A program made the translations under genes and the position numbers. A stretch of 64,000 nucleotides of DNA from positions 62,001 to 126,000 of the forward strand of contig NZ_JAOZEW010000006.1 in NCBI RefSeq assembly GCF_025847235.1, written 5' to 3'. The notes below the pieces were generated by a model. That model ran no database searches, had not been told where the DNA came from, and saw only the letters and a list, made by a program, of their open reading frames with translations. Below, one piece after another: positions 13,227-22,444 of this stretch (its first letter is position 1; each line of letters starts with the position of its first letter). This stretch comes from Flavobacterium shii. Its GTDB lineage: Bacteria > Bacteroidota > Bacteroidia > Flavobacteriales > Flavobacteriaceae.

Positions 13227-16200
13227 ATGATTCAAAACGTATTAAAATTACTGTTCTTGTTTAGCCTGTTCGGGTTTCAAAACCTTCAGGCTCAAACTAC
13301 AGTAAAAGGAACGGTAACAGATGCTATAAGTGGAATTCCAATTCCTGGCGCAAATGTTATTGCAAAAGGAACGAATAACAGTGCATCGACAGATTTTGAT
13401 GGCAAGTATAGTATTACGATTGCAAGTAAACCAGCAGTTTTAGTATTTTCTTATGTAGGATCTGTTACAAAGGAAGTTACTGTTACAGGATCTACAAACA
13501 TTGATGTAGCTTTGGTAGCAAGTACACAGCAATTAGGAGAGGTGGTAGTAACAGCTTTGGGGATTAAAAGAGAGAAAAAAGCGATTACCTATTCTGCCCA
13601 GAATGTTAATGTAGCCGAAATTTCTGAAGCAAGATCATTAAACGTTGCCAATTCCCTTTCGGGTAAAGTAGCGGGACTTAATTTCTCTACAACTTCTAAT
13701 GGGGTAGGAAGTTCATCAAGAATTACATTAAGAGGAAACAGATCCCTTACCGGAAATAACCAACCTTTATATGTAGTAGATGGTGTACCTATTAGTAATG
13801 GAACGACAACTACTAATCCGGATATTGATACAGGAGGAACGACACAACCTGACGGTATTTCGAATATTAATCCAGAAGATATCGCTACGATGACTGTACT
13901 TAAAGGTCCATCTGCGGCAGCTCTTTATGGAACCAGAGCAAGTAATGGTGTTATTGTAATTACGACCAAATCTGGTGCAGCCGGAAAAACATCCATTTCA
14001 TTATCATCTAATTTTATGGCTTCATCTGCTTATAACCTGATGAATTTACAAAATGAATATGGTCAGGGAACTCAAGGTGTATATAATCCGACTTCAAGCT
14101 CTAGCTGGGGAGGAAAACTAGATGGAAGTCAGGTTTCGGCATGGCAGCTTGTTCGTAATCCTAATTATTCAGGACCATCAACTTATAGCTATAGTCCGCA
14201 ACCAAATAATGCAATAGACTTTTTTAAAACAGGATATTCATTAGCAAATACTTTATCTATTACCACTGGGAATGAAAAAGCACAAGGCTATTTTTCATAT
14301 ACAAACACTCAGGCAGAAGGTATCGTAGGAGGTAATGCTATGGACAGACATAATCTTAACTTAAGATTGACGAGTAAACTTACAGATAAGTTATCACTTG
14401 ATGTTAAAACAAACTATATCATTCAGAACATAGATAATTTATTAAGAACCGGTGAGGAATCTATAGGTACTTCGGTTTATTTATTACCACGTAGTTTACC
14501 TTTTAGCCAATATAAAGATTTTGAATACAGAGATGCTTTAGGGCAATTACAGCAAAATTATTTTATTGATGAAACTGGTGCTCCGGGTGGGAATCCTTAT
14601 TGGTCTGCATTGCGCGATGATTCACGTGATGATAAAAGAAACAGATTTATAGGGTTTGCGTCTCTTAAATATGATATTACAAAAACGTTAAGCTTGCAAG
14701 GAAGAACTGGTTTGGACCAAATGACAAATAAAACAGTTAGAAACAGGTATGCGACCCGAGCATTTAATAATAATTTGGGATCATATAGTGAATCTTATGA
14801 AACTGTAAGTGAATTTAATACGGATGTATTGCTTTCCTATAATGAGAAATTTGGAGATTTTTCTTTGAGTTTTAATACAGGAGCCAATATGTTACAACAG
14901 TCTAGTTCTTCATTAGGATCGGGTGGTGTTTTAAGCAGAAGAAACTTTTTTTCCCTTTCTAATGTGTCCACTATTCAATCGACATCTACAGCATCAGAAA
15001 AGAGAATAAACTCGGTTTATGGATTCTCTCAAATTGGTTATAAAAACTATTTATTTTTGGATGTAACAGCAAGAAACGATTGGTCCTCTACATTGCCTGC
15101 TAGTAATAGATCATTCTTTTATCTTTCGGTAGGTCTTTCGGGTGTGCTTTCGGATATGTTTACATTGCCGGAAGTGATTAGCTTCGCAAAATTAAGAGGT
15201 TCTTATGCAAAGGTTGGAAACGATACCGATCCTTACTTAACAAGCTCACAGCTATCCTATATAGGCGGTAATGGAGGTATGGTATATTCGCAAACTACAG
15301 CTGCAAATCCTAATCTTAAGCCAGAGATGTCCAGTTCGATAGAGTTTGGTGCAGATGTAAGGTTCTTTAAAAATCGTTTGGGATTAGATTTTACCTATTT
15401 TAAAACAAATACAAAAGATCAGATATTCTATATCAATACTCCGGAATCTTCGGCATATTCCAGAGCTGTAGTTAATGGTGGAGAAGTACAAAACAAAGGT
15501 ATTGAGCTTACTCTAACAGCAACTCCTATTCAAACAGAAAATTTTTCATGGGATATTACAGCCAATTACGCCTCTTATAAATCGGAGATTAAATCAATTT
15601 TTGAAGGCAGAGACGAACTTGTTCTTGGCGAAGGAAGATTGGTAAGAAGTAAAATCGTTAAAGGAGGTCAATATGGTGACTTATATATTAAAGGATTTCA
15701 AAGAACCGCCGATGGGCAAATTATTGTAAATAGTGCCGGTTTACCTTTGGCTACAAATAGTTTTGATGTTCTTGCCGGTAATTTTAACCCAGACTGGACA
15801 GCAGGTTTTAAGAATAATTTTAAATACAAAGATTTCTCATTAAGCTTTCTTATTGATATGAGAATAGGTGGTGAAGTAATCTCTTATACACAGGCAAGAC
15901 AAGCTGGTCTTGGGGTTAATGATATAACATTGGCAGGAAGAGAAGGAGGAATTGTTGTTAGTGGTGTTGTAGCCAATGGAGATGGAACATACAGACCAAA
16001 TACTACAAGTGTAACAGCCGAGCAATATTGGTCGGAAATTGGACAAAGAACACCAATAGCAGAACCTTTTATTTATGATGCTACAAACATTCGATTAAGA
16101 GAACTTGTTTTTGGATATTCTTTGCCAAAACGATATTTGCATAATTCAGGTTTTGCCAGTATAGATTTTTCATTAGTAGGAAGGAATTTATTCTTTATCG

Positions 16201-16322
16201 TAAACAAAGCTAAATACTTTGATCCGGAACTAGGAGCAGGGACAGGAAACTTACAAGGAATTGAGTCGTTTAATATTCCTTCGACCAGAGATTATGGCGT
16301 TAATGTAAAATTTGGATTTTAA
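13227..16322 (+). CDS. SusC/RagA-type TonB-linked outer membrane receptor 1
   Basis: The 1031-residue protein has a signal peptide ending near LQAQ, a CarboxypepD_reg-like domain (about 24-105, GTVTDAISGIPIPGANV), and a plug with the TonB-box-like EVVVTALG and the SusC signature LYVVDGVPISNG. A 22-strand barrel runs to the C-terminal Phe (NVKFGF), as expected for BAM-inserted proteins. It imports oligosaccharides across the outer membrane together with the SusD lipoprotein that follows 17 bp later. It belongs with the upstream GH2-GH20-GH29-GH92-GH3 series. The TCCAT direct repeat of PUL 2 is absent upstream, so it is probably controlled by another regulator outside the window. Confidence 0.95.
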   Translation: MIQNVLKLLFLFSLFGFQNLQAQTTVKGTVTDAISGIPIPGANVIAKGTNNSASTDFDGKYSITIASKPAVLVFSYVGSVTKEVTVTGSTNIDVALVASTQQLGEVVVTALGIKREKKAITYSAQNVNVAEISEARSLNVANSLSGKVAGLNFSTTSNGVGSSSRITLRGNRSLTGNNQPLYVVDGVPISNGTTTTNPDIDTGGTTQPDGISNINPEDIATMTVLKGPSAAALYGTRASNGVIVITTKSGAAGKTSISLSSNFMASSAYNLMNLQNEYGQGTQGVYNPTSSSSWGGKLDGSQVSAWQLVRNPNYSGPSTYSYSPQPNNAIDFFKTGYSLANTLSITTGNEKAQGYFSYTNTQAEGIVGGNAMDRHNLNLRLTSKLTDKLSLDVKTNYIIQNIDNLLRTGEESIGTSVYLLPRSLPFSQYKDFEYRDALGQLQQNYFIDETGAPGGNPYWSALRDDSRDDKRNRFIGFASLKYDITKTLSLQGRTGLDQMTNKTVRNRYATRAFNNNLGSYSESYETVSEFNTDVLLSYNEKFGDFSLSFNTGANMLQQSSSSLGSGGVLSRRNFFSLSNVSTIQSTSTASEKRINSVYGFSQIGYKNYLFLDVTARNDWSSTLPASNRSFFYLSVGLSGVLSDMFTLPEVISFAKLRGSYAKVGNDTDPYLTSSQLSYIGGNGGMVYSQTTAANPNLKPEMSSSIEFGADVRFFKNRLGLDFTYFKTNTKDQIFYINTPESSAYSRAVVNGGEVQNKGIELTLTATPIQTENFSWDITANYASYKSEIKSIFEGRDELVLGEGRLVRSKIVKGGQYGDLYIKGFQRTADGQIIVNSAGLPLATNSFDVLAGNFNPDWTAGFKNNFKYKDFSLSFLIDMRIGGEVISYTQARQAGLGVNDITLAGREGGIVVSGVVANGDGTYRPNTTSVTAEQYWSEIGQRTPIAEPFIYDATNIRLRELVFGYSLPKRYLHNSGFASIDFSLVGRNLFFIVNKAKYFDPELGAGTGNLQGIESFNIPSTRDYGVNVKFGF

Positions 16323-16339
16323 TTTAATAAAGAGATATC

Positions 16340-17914
16340 ATGAAAAATAATTTTAAAATCAAAACAATAGTAGCTGTCATGTCAGTGGCGTCTATTTTTT
16401 CAAGTTGTACCAAAGATTTTGACGAAATAAATACAAATAAAAATTCATTGACCGAAGACCAGTTAGACCCAACTCTGGCAGGGCCTGCATTTGCGTCGGC
16501 ATTATACGCAGGAATTCATAATGGATCCTATTCTTCTCCTTCGGGAATTGATGATCAGGGTACATGGGGGATTGCTACAGGAATATTATCTTCTACATTT
16601 ATACAATACTTAAATTGTGGATACAGTACCGAGAGAAATGCCTTTGGAGGTTTTGAATCTCGTGGTTGGACAAGATTCTACACCGTAGCTGTACCGGCTT
16701 TAAATAATGCTTTTAAAGCATCGGCAGATGATGCGCATGCAACGGCAATATTAAAAATCTGGAAAGTATTTATGTACAACCAGATGACAGACTATTATGG
16801 ACCTATTCCTTACACAGAAGCTGGTTCTGGAAAAGAAAAAGTCCCTTATGACAGTCAGGAATTTATTTATGAAGACTTCTTTAAATTACTGGATGAAGCA
16901 AATGCTACTTTAAGTAGTAGTTCCATAGCAACAGTTGGATTATTTCAGGTTTCAGACAGAGTCTATGAAGGTAATGTAGATAAATGGAGAAGATTTGGAA
17001 ATAGTCTTAGATTGCGTTTAGCATTAAGGATTTCGGATATTCAGCCCGATAAAGCCAAAATACAAGCCGAAACTGCTGTAGCGGCAGGCGTTATGGAAAG
17101 TAATGATCAAAGTGCCACTTTTAAAGTAAGTAGTATTACTCCAAACAATTTAAATATGATTGTAAACGGTTGGGGATATACTATGACAGCTTCTATGGAA
17201 AGTATTCTTAAAGGATATGATGATCCAAGAATGAAACTTTGGTTTTCTCCTATCGATACAGGAGTTTATCAAGGGCAGCCTATTGGAGGTTTACAAGATC
17301 AGTTTGGAACTACTAAGTTTTCATCGTTTAATGATCTTGTATTAGGAAACGCTTTTAGTGAAACTAAAAGTATTGAAATATTTATGGCGTCCGAAAGTTA
17401 CTTCAGCAGAGCCGAAGGAGCTTTAAACGGATGGAGCATGAACGGAAATGCGCAAAGTTTATATGAACAAGGTATCGCATTATCAATGAGACAATGGGGA
17501 ATTACAGATGCTACAGTTATTGCTAACTATATTGCAGGGACAACATTACCAGTTGCACCAGCGATTGCTACAGCTTATCCAGGTTTAGGATTAGAGAATG
17601 TACCTGTTAAGTTGCCTGTTACCTGGGATGCATCGGTGGCAAACCAACGTACACAAATTGCAGTTCAAAAATATCTGGCATTATTCCCGGAATCATGGGA
17701 ATCATGGGCCGATTTACGCCGAAGCGATCAGGCTATTATTTATCCATTACTTAATACTGATAATACTGATGCTGGAGTTGGTAAAAGCTTGATGAAACGA
17801 GTTATATATGTAACGAATGAGTACTCTGCAAATAAAGGAGCTGTTCTGGACGGAATCGCAAAACTTGGAGGACCAGACTCAGGAGGAACTAAACTTTGGT
17901 GGGATACAAAATAG
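16340..17914 (+). CDS. SusD-like surface glycan-binding lipoprotein 1
   Basis: This 524-residue lipoprotein has the lipobox FSSC (Cys23) followed by TKDFDEINTNKN, a start typical of the SusD-like_2 branch. Helical TPR-like segments follow, including YNQMTDYYGPIPYTEAG, a near-universal SusD motif, and the C-terminal SWESWADLRRS stretch. It binds glycan at the surface as the lid of the SusC channel. It lies 17 bp after SusC and is followed by a strong terminator, so it closes the main PUL 1 transcript. Confidence 0.93.
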   Translation: MKNNFKIKTIVAVMSVASIFSSCTKDFDEINTNKNSLTEDQLDPTLAGPAFASALYAGIHNGSYSSPSGIDDQGTWGIATGILSSTFIQYLNCGYSTERNAFGGFESRGWTRFYTVAVPALNNAFKASADDAHATAILKIWKVFMYNQMTDYYGPIPYTEAGSGKEKVPYDSQEFIYEDFFKLLDEANATLSSSSIATVGLFQVSDRVYEGNVDKWRRFGNSLRLRLALRISDIQPDKAKIQAETAVAAGVMESNDQSATFKVSSITPNNLNMIVNGWGYTMTASMESILKGYDDPRMKLWFSPIDTGVYQGQPIGGLQDQFGTTKFSSFNDLVLGNAFSETKSIEIFMASESYFSRAEGALNGWSMNGNAQSLYEQGIALSMRQWGITDATVIANYIAGTTLPVAPAIATAYPGLGLENVPVKLPVTWDASVANQRTQIAVQKYLALFPESWESWADLRRSDQAIIYPLLNTDNTDAGVGKSLMKRVIYVTNEYSANKGAVLDGIAKLGGPDSGGTKLWWDTK

Positions 17915-17957
17915 GTGTAAAAGCTAAAAAAATAATAATTTGTTACTCAAATAACAG

Positions 17958-17990
17958 AGAAGGAGAGGTAACTCTCCTTTTTGTTTTTTA
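17958..17990 (+). terminator. Intrinsic terminator after SusD 1
   Basis: AAGGAGAG-gtaa-CTCTCCTT forms a perfect 8-bp stem with a 4-nt loop, followed by a T-rich run (TTTTTGTTTTTT). It lies 44 bp after the SusD stop and 40 bp before the next gene. Confidence 0.85.
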
Positions 17991-18032
17991 GAACTATTTT
18001 TAATAGATAGTATTAACTCTTTAGTATAAACA

Positions 18033-19085
18033 ATGAATTTAAAATTAAATTATTTCGTACTGTTATCAGTTCTGGTTTGTCTTTCTTGTGCTTCGGTAAA
18101 GAAAGAACCAAAAGCCAGAAATATTACTCACAGCTTTATAACGGATAATCCAATTACCAGCAACAGTCATGCAGCAACATTAGTTGAACTTAAACCAAAC
18201 GAACTTATGGCGGCATGGTTTGGCGGAAAGTATGAAGGAGCAAAAGATGTAGGTATTTACTACTCTACTTATAAAAAGAAAACCTGGTCTACACCCAAGA
18301 ATCTAATAAAACCTTTAATAACGGCACAAGGAGATACGTTACCATGCTGGAATCCGGTATTGTTTAAAAGCCAAAGCCAATGTTTATACTTGTTCTATAA
18401 GGTTGGTAAAAATCCAAGAGAATGGTTTGGAGCAATGATAACTTCAAAGGATAATGGTGTTACATGGAGTAATCCCAAATATTTGCCTAAGGATATACTT
18501 GGGCCTATTAAAAACAAACCTATTGAGACAACCCTTGGCGTGATATTGTGCGGTAGTAGTACCGAGAGTATAAAAGACGACCAATGGAGAGTACACGTAG
18601 AAGTTTATATAGAAGCAACCGATACATGGGAGAAAATTGGTATTCAAGATAAAAAAGGATTTGATATTATTCAGCCCACGTTTTTGGTTCATTCCAATAA
18701 TACTATTCAGATGTTAAGCAGAAGCAAACACAATAAACTAATCACAAGCTGGTCTGATGATAATGGCAAAAATTGGAGTCGTACCGATACCATTGATGTA
18801 GTAAATTCCAATTCAGGAATAGATGCTTTAACTTTAAATAAAGGATCTTTTTTGCTGGTAAACAACCCATTGCCAAAGGGAAAAGATTGGTTTAATGGTC
18901 GTAATGTACTAGATGTTGAATACTCAAAAGATGGAGTACATTGGAGTAAATTATTTGATCTTGAAAACCAAAATGAAGGCGAATTTAGCTATCCCGCAAT
19001 TATTAAGACTTCAGATAATAAAATTCATGTGTTGTACACTTATAACAGGGTGTATATTAAACATGTAGCGTTTGATTTGTTCTGA
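18033..19085 (+). CDS. BNR-repeat neuraminidase-like lipoprotein (COG4692-like)
   Basis: The 350-residue protein has a lipobox (LSC, Cys19), so it is probably anchored in the outer membrane. The fold is predicted as a six-bladed beta-propeller: HAATLVELKPNELMAAWFGG near residue 48 opens it, and Asp-box-like SKDNGVTW, SDDNGKNW and SKDGVHW repeats follow. This start is typical of the predicted-neuraminidase family COG4692 rather than proven GH33 sialidases. I find no clear N-terminal Arg-Ile-Pro arginine motif, so sialidase activity is uncertain. Its place between SusD 1 and GH5 supports a role in processing a capping sugar of the PUL 1 substrate. Confidence 0.75.
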   Translation: MNLKLNYFVLLSVLVCLSCASVKKEPKARNITHSFITDNPITSNSHAATLVELKPNELMAAWFGGKYEGAKDVGIYYSTYKKKTWSTPKNLIKPLITAQGDTLPCWNPVLFKSQSQCLYLFYKVGKNPREWFGAMITSKDNGVTWSNPKYLPKDILGPIKNKPIETTLGVILCGSSTESIKDDQWRVHVEVYIEATDTWEKIGIQDKKGFDIIQPTFLVHSNNTIQMLSRSKHNKLITSWSDDNGKNWSRTDTIDVVNSNSGIDALTLNKGSFLLVNNPLPKGKDWFNGRNVLDVEYSKDGVHWSKLFDLENQNEGEFSYPAIIKTSDNKIHVLYTYNRVYIKHVAFDLF

Positions 19086-19165
19086 TGTATCTGAGAAATA
19101 ATAACCTAAACATTGAAAGATGGTTTTATTTTAATGCACGGGACGCACTAATAAGTATTAAAATA

Positions 19166-19188
19166 TTTATTATTTTTTAAATAATAAA
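19166..19188. repeat. AT-only inverted repeat before GH5 gene
   Basis: TTTATTATTT-ttt-AAATAATAAA gives perfect 10-bp arms of A/T only, in a very AT-rich 266-bp gap. It may act as a weak terminator for the gene ending at 19085 or as a bent UP-like region for the GH5 promoter. A near -7 element (TACTTTG, one base short of consensus) occurs about 50 bp before the GH5 start. Confidence 0.35.
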
Positions 19189-19351
19189 ATATATAATTTT
19201 TTACATATTGTATTTTTTTATTGCTAAAAAAATATCAAATTACCAATATGACCTCTTTTTTTTTCCAATTTACCCCTGTTTAAATACTCCAATTAAACAT
19301 TACTTTGTATTAGTAATTATTAATTTAACCATTTAAACTATTTTTATATCA

Positions 19352-20398
19352 ATGAAAAAAAGATATGTATTTATGTTAGGTATCATTTTATGTGCCTGCT
19401 CAAGAGATGAGGTTACAGAAGTTAATAAGGTAAATGTAACTGGTAATGAGAATACAGTGTTAAGTAATGCCTCTACTGCTAAAGTTGGAGCAGCGTCAAT
19501 TGCCGGCTTGAATTGGGCAGACGGGCGAGATAATTTTGTGGATGGCTGGGTAATTCTCTCGGGATTGGAAGCAGGAGATAGCTATAATACAGTTGTAGCA
19601 AAAACAGATGCAATATTAAATGGATTTACAAGTAAAATAAATGGGGTTAATACGATACGCATCCCAATTAATCCGCCATCTGTTGGTGAGAGCTGGTGGG
19701 GAAGTTATCAAGGGGTAATAGATAAAGCGACCAGTAAAGGCTGGAAAGTGATTATTGCTTGTTGGGAGTCTGCATCTTCAAGAGATGGTATCATTGATAA
19801 TACAACAGCTTTTTGGAGTATGTGGAATACTGTAATCAATAAATATCAAAGTAACGGAAATGTATATTTTGAACCATTCAATGAGCCTCATGGCTATACT
19901 TTAGCTCAACTAACGAGTATTTATTCTCAATTTCTTAGTAATTATTCAGGTGTTCCCAAAGGGAGAATAATCTTAGGAGGAATAGGATATTCTGAGAATG
20001 TTACGGGAGTCGGGGCAGATAGCCGTTTTAATGGTTGCTTACTTGGATTGCATAATTATGCTTTTTGGGCAACAAGATCGGTTACACAATGGAGAGCAGA
20101 TTGGCGCAGTCGTATAGGAAGTTATGGAAGTCGTACTGTGATAACCGAATTTGGTGCTACGATGAATTCCGGTAAAGATTATCAAAACGGGAATCAGTCG
20201 GATAATGAAATAGCCTATATAGTTGCAACCAGTGATGTATGTAGGACAGATAATATTGCCAGCGTTTATTGGCCGGGTTTAAGAGATGGGGACTCTTATA
20301 GTTTGTTTAACAGAGGAGGTAGTGGAACTAATATCTCTATTAACACAGTAAACAGTTCTGGTATATTTCGTGTGCGGTATGGCTGGGGAGAGAATTAA
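19352..20398 (+). CDS. GH5-type endo-glycosidase lipoprotein
   Basis: The 348-residue lipoprotein has its lipobox Cys at about 16 (CAC). The GH5 (clan A) signatures are present: EPFNEPHG with the acid/base Glu178 and VITEFGAT with the nucleophile Glu266, plus the NTIRIPINPP strand near residue 105 and HNYAFW after the acid. Length and motifs fit a single-domain GH5 barrel without a carbohydrate module. A likely role is surface endo-cleavage of the PUL 1 polysaccharide or glycoprotein glycan before SusCD import. The substrate is unknown. It has its own AT-rich upstream region and is closed by a strong terminator. Confidence 0.85.
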   Translation: MKKRYVFMLGIILCACSRDEVTEVNKVNVTGNENTVLSNASTAKVGAASIAGLNWADGRDNFVDGWVILSGLEAGDSYNTVVAKTDAILNGFTSKINGVNTIRIPINPPSVGESWWGSYQGVIDKATSKGWKVIIACWESASSRDGIIDNTTAFWSMWNTVINKYQSNGNVYFEPFNEPHGYTLAQLTSIYSQFLSNYSGVPKGRIILGGIGYSENVTGVGADSRFNGCLLGLHNYAFWATRSVTQWRADWRSRIGSYGSRTVITEFGATMNSGKDYQNGNQSDNEIAYIVATSDVCRTDNIASVYWPGLRDGDSYSLFNRGGSGTNISINTVNSSGIFRVRYGWGEN

Positions 20399-20425
20399 TA
20401 AAAAGAATATTTTGAAATTTTAGTT

Positions 20426-20456
20426 AAGAAGAAGGTCATTACTGACCTTCTTTTTT
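20426..20456 (+). terminator. Intrinsic terminator at the end of PUL 1
   Basis: AAGAAGGTCA-ttac-TGACCTTCTT is a perfect 10-bp stem extended by A-T pairs, with TTTTTT overlapping its end. It starts 28 bp after the GH5 stop. Confidence 0.88.
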
Positions 20457-20740
20457 ATATCCGACTTATTTTATTTTTCGGCAATTTTACTTATTGGGTT
20501 ATGATAAATCGGAAAATTAACAGAATTAGCGATAAAACATAATTCATTAGCTTTTTTATGTAAATTATTAGCTTTTTCAATCATTGAACTTTCAGTCACA
20601 GTTGCAATTGGGTTTAAAGTAACTTTTATATTTCATTTTGAATAAAAATAGAAATCAAGAAGTTGATTAATAAATAATTGTGTAAATTTATTGTATGATT
20701 AAGCTTAGATTAAAGGAGTAGAAATTTAAATTATAAAAAA
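20457..20740. other. Intergenic region before Trp-rich protein
   Basis: This AT-rich stretch has no ORF that I can support. The only signal seen is a weak promoter candidate: TTG at 20663-20665, 17-bp spacer, TAAATTTA at 20683-20690 (one mismatch to TAnnTTTG), about 50 bp before the next start. Confidence 0.35.
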
Positions 20741-21676
20741 ATGGAAAGAATAAAAAGAGTAACAGTTTTATTGATGTTTTTAATGATTTTTATGGGGAAT
20801 TTCAGTATTACTAAGGCAAGTGCACAGGTCGGTGTTTCGGCGTCAATAACCTATCAGGATTTTTATGATAATCTATCACCTTATGGAACTTGGATAGAAT
20901 ATCCAGGATATGGGCATGTTTGGAGACCTAGATTAGAAGGGGAATTCAGACCTTATTTAACCAATGGTTATTGGAATTATTCGGATGATGGCTGGATGTG
21001 GACTTCAAATTATAATTGGGGATGGGCGCCATTTCACTACGGGAGTTGGATTGATGATAACGACTATGGATGGTTGTGGATTCCGGGATATGAATGGTCG
21101 CCAGCTTGGGTAACTTGGGGATATATAGATGATTATTATGCTTGGGCTCCTTTGCGTCCGGGGATAAATATTGGAATTCGTTATAACTCATGGAGACCCG
21201 AAGCAAATGCATGGAATTTTGTTCAAAGGGGATATATTAATGATAGAAATATCGAAAGCAGGATAGATAATAGTGATATTAATAGACGTAACGTTGGCAG
21301 AATTAATGTAATAGACAATTTTAATAATACTAAAAACCATAATTATTATTATTCTAAAGGTCCCGAGTTAAATGATGTCCAAAAATATTCAAGCCAAAGA
21401 ATTCAACCTGTATCTGTTCGTTCTGTAAATAAAATTTCGGATGCAAAGTTTAATGGAAATCAAGCCGATGTATTTAAACCAAACGTTCAAACTCCTCAGC
21501 CAAAGGAATATAGAAGATTTGATAATCAAATGAATAATAATGTAAATCAAGAAAGAGTAAGCGTTCCAGCGAATCAGCAAAGAGAAAATATCGAGCGTTT
21601 ACCTGTTTACAGAGCACCCGAAAGTTCTTTTAGAAGCGGCGGTGGAGGTGGCGGTGGTGGAGAGAGAAGGAGATAA
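20741..21676 (+). CDS. Secreted Trp/Tyr-rich YXWGXW-repeat protein
   Basis: The 311-residue protein has a signal peptide ending near ASAQ. Residues about 38-145 are extremely rich in Trp, Tyr and Gly and form tandem W-x-Y/W units (GTWIEYPGYGHVWRP, WGWAPFHYGSW, YGWLWIPGYEW), as in DUF6600/YXWGXW-repeat proteins. The rest is low-complexity, Asn/Arg/Gln-rich, and ends in a run of eight Gly and ERRR. Homologues are annotated only by repeat; function is unknown, possibly cell-envelope associated. It is monocistronic and unrelated to the PULs as far as visible. Confidence 0.75.
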   Translation: MERIKRVTVLLMFLMIFMGNFSITKASAQVGVSASITYQDFYDNLSPYGTWIEYPGYGHVWRPRLEGEFRPYLTNGYWNYSDDGWMWTSNYNWGWAPFHYGSWIDDNDYGWLWIPGYEWSPAWVTWGYIDDYYAWAPLRPGINIGIRYNSWRPEANAWNFVQRGYINDRNIESRIDNSDINRRNVGRINVIDNFNNTKNHNYYYSKGPELNDVQKYSSQRIQPVSVRSVNKISDAKFNGNQADVFKPNVQTPQPKEYRRFDNQMNNNVNQERVSVPANQQRENIERLPVYRAPESSFRSGGGGGGGGERRR

Positions 21677-21729
21677 TAAAAATGAATTGAATTTTTAACT
21701 CAACACCGGATTTTTAATAAAATAATAAT

Positions 21730-21764
21730 TACCCTTTAGACTTTTTGTTTTGAGGGTATTTTTA
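21730..21764 (+). terminator. Weak terminator after Trp-rich protein
   Basis: TACCCT and AGGGTA form a 6-bp stem with a long T-rich loop, followed by TTTTTATTT. Being weak, it could serve either converging gene. Confidence 0.4.
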
Positions 21765-21783
21765 TTTAAGCTTACGTTTCCTT

Positions 21784-22053
21784 TTACTGAGGTACATTTT
21801 TTCTGTATTTTATTTTTAGAAAAATAATTAATAGCAACATAAATAGTACTATCGCATTTGTTATTACTAATGGTATAGCATCTTTTAATAAACCATAAAT
21901 AAGCCACGAAGTACCATTACTGGCAAGCAAAACAATTGTTGCCATAGAAAGATCATTTGCCGACTTGGTTTTCCAAATTTGAATTACTTGTGGCAAAAAA
22001 GATACAGATGACAAAATAGCGCCAATAATTCCAATAATAAGATCTAATTCCAT
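21784..22053 (-). CDS. SemiSWEET sugar transporter
   Basis: The 89-residue protein, the same length as E. coli SemiSWEET, has three predicted membrane helices: about 4-22, 38-57 (with SNGTSWLIYG) and 62-82. SFLPQVIQIWKTKSA holds the Pro-Gln hinge of the PQ-loop/SWEET family. SemiSWEETs work as homodimers that let mono- or disaccharides diffuse down their gradient across the inner membrane. The gene is alone on the minus strand. A weak minus-strand TACGTTTG (22222-22229) lies 170 bp upstream without a clear -33. Confidence 0.85.
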   Translation of the reverse strand: MELDLIIGIIGAILSSVSFLPQVIQIWKTKSANDLSMATIVLLASNGTSWLIYGLLKDAIPLVITNAIVLFMLLLIIFLKIKYRKNVPQ

Positions 22054-22334
22054 ACTATACTAATTTAAGATTTATACGATTTTTCCAAACAGATAATTAT
22101 ATTTAAAGCATAATTATAAGTACTGTTTTTGCTAAAATAAATAATTTAAATTGTAATAAAAGATGATCTTTAGGCGATAAATGTATTTTTTGTCTTAAAT
22201 AAGTAGTAATGCAATATTTTTCAAACGTAATAGTTTTTGTGGTTCATACCTGAGTTCATAAAATATTGTCATATGCAGAAAAATGCGATTCGGTCATTTG
22301 TGAGCTAGATCAAAAAAAATAAAAATAGAAATTG
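22054..22334. other. Intergenic region between SemiSWEET and ABC operon
   Basis: No ORF can be supported here. The only signals are a -7-like TACGTTTG on the minus strand (22222-22229) and AT-rich sequence; two terminators follow up to 22444. Confidence 0.3.
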
Positions 22335-22371
22335 AAAAAGAGGTCTGAATAAATTTTCAGACCTCTTTTTT
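22335..22371 (-). terminator. Bidirectional intrinsic terminator after ABC operon
   Basis: AAAAAGAGGTCTGAA and TTCAGACCTCTTTTT form a perfect 15-bp stem with a 6-nt loop and T-runs in both directions. No plus-strand gene feeds it, so it most likely stops the minus-strand ABC operon. Confidence 0.85.
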
Positions 22372-22410
22372 GGATTTTGTTATATACAGGAAAAAAATCG
22401 ATACTATAAT

Positions 22411-22444
22411 TTTAAAGCCCAATTGGTTAAAATTGAGCTTTAAA
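22411..22444 (-). terminator. Stem-loop directly after the second permease gene
   Basis: Fourteen-bp arms (22411-22424 and 22431-22444) with one mismatch and a 6-nt loop abut the stop codon of the minus-strand permease gene. With the hairpin at 22335-22371 it forms a tandem terminator. Confidence 0.6.
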
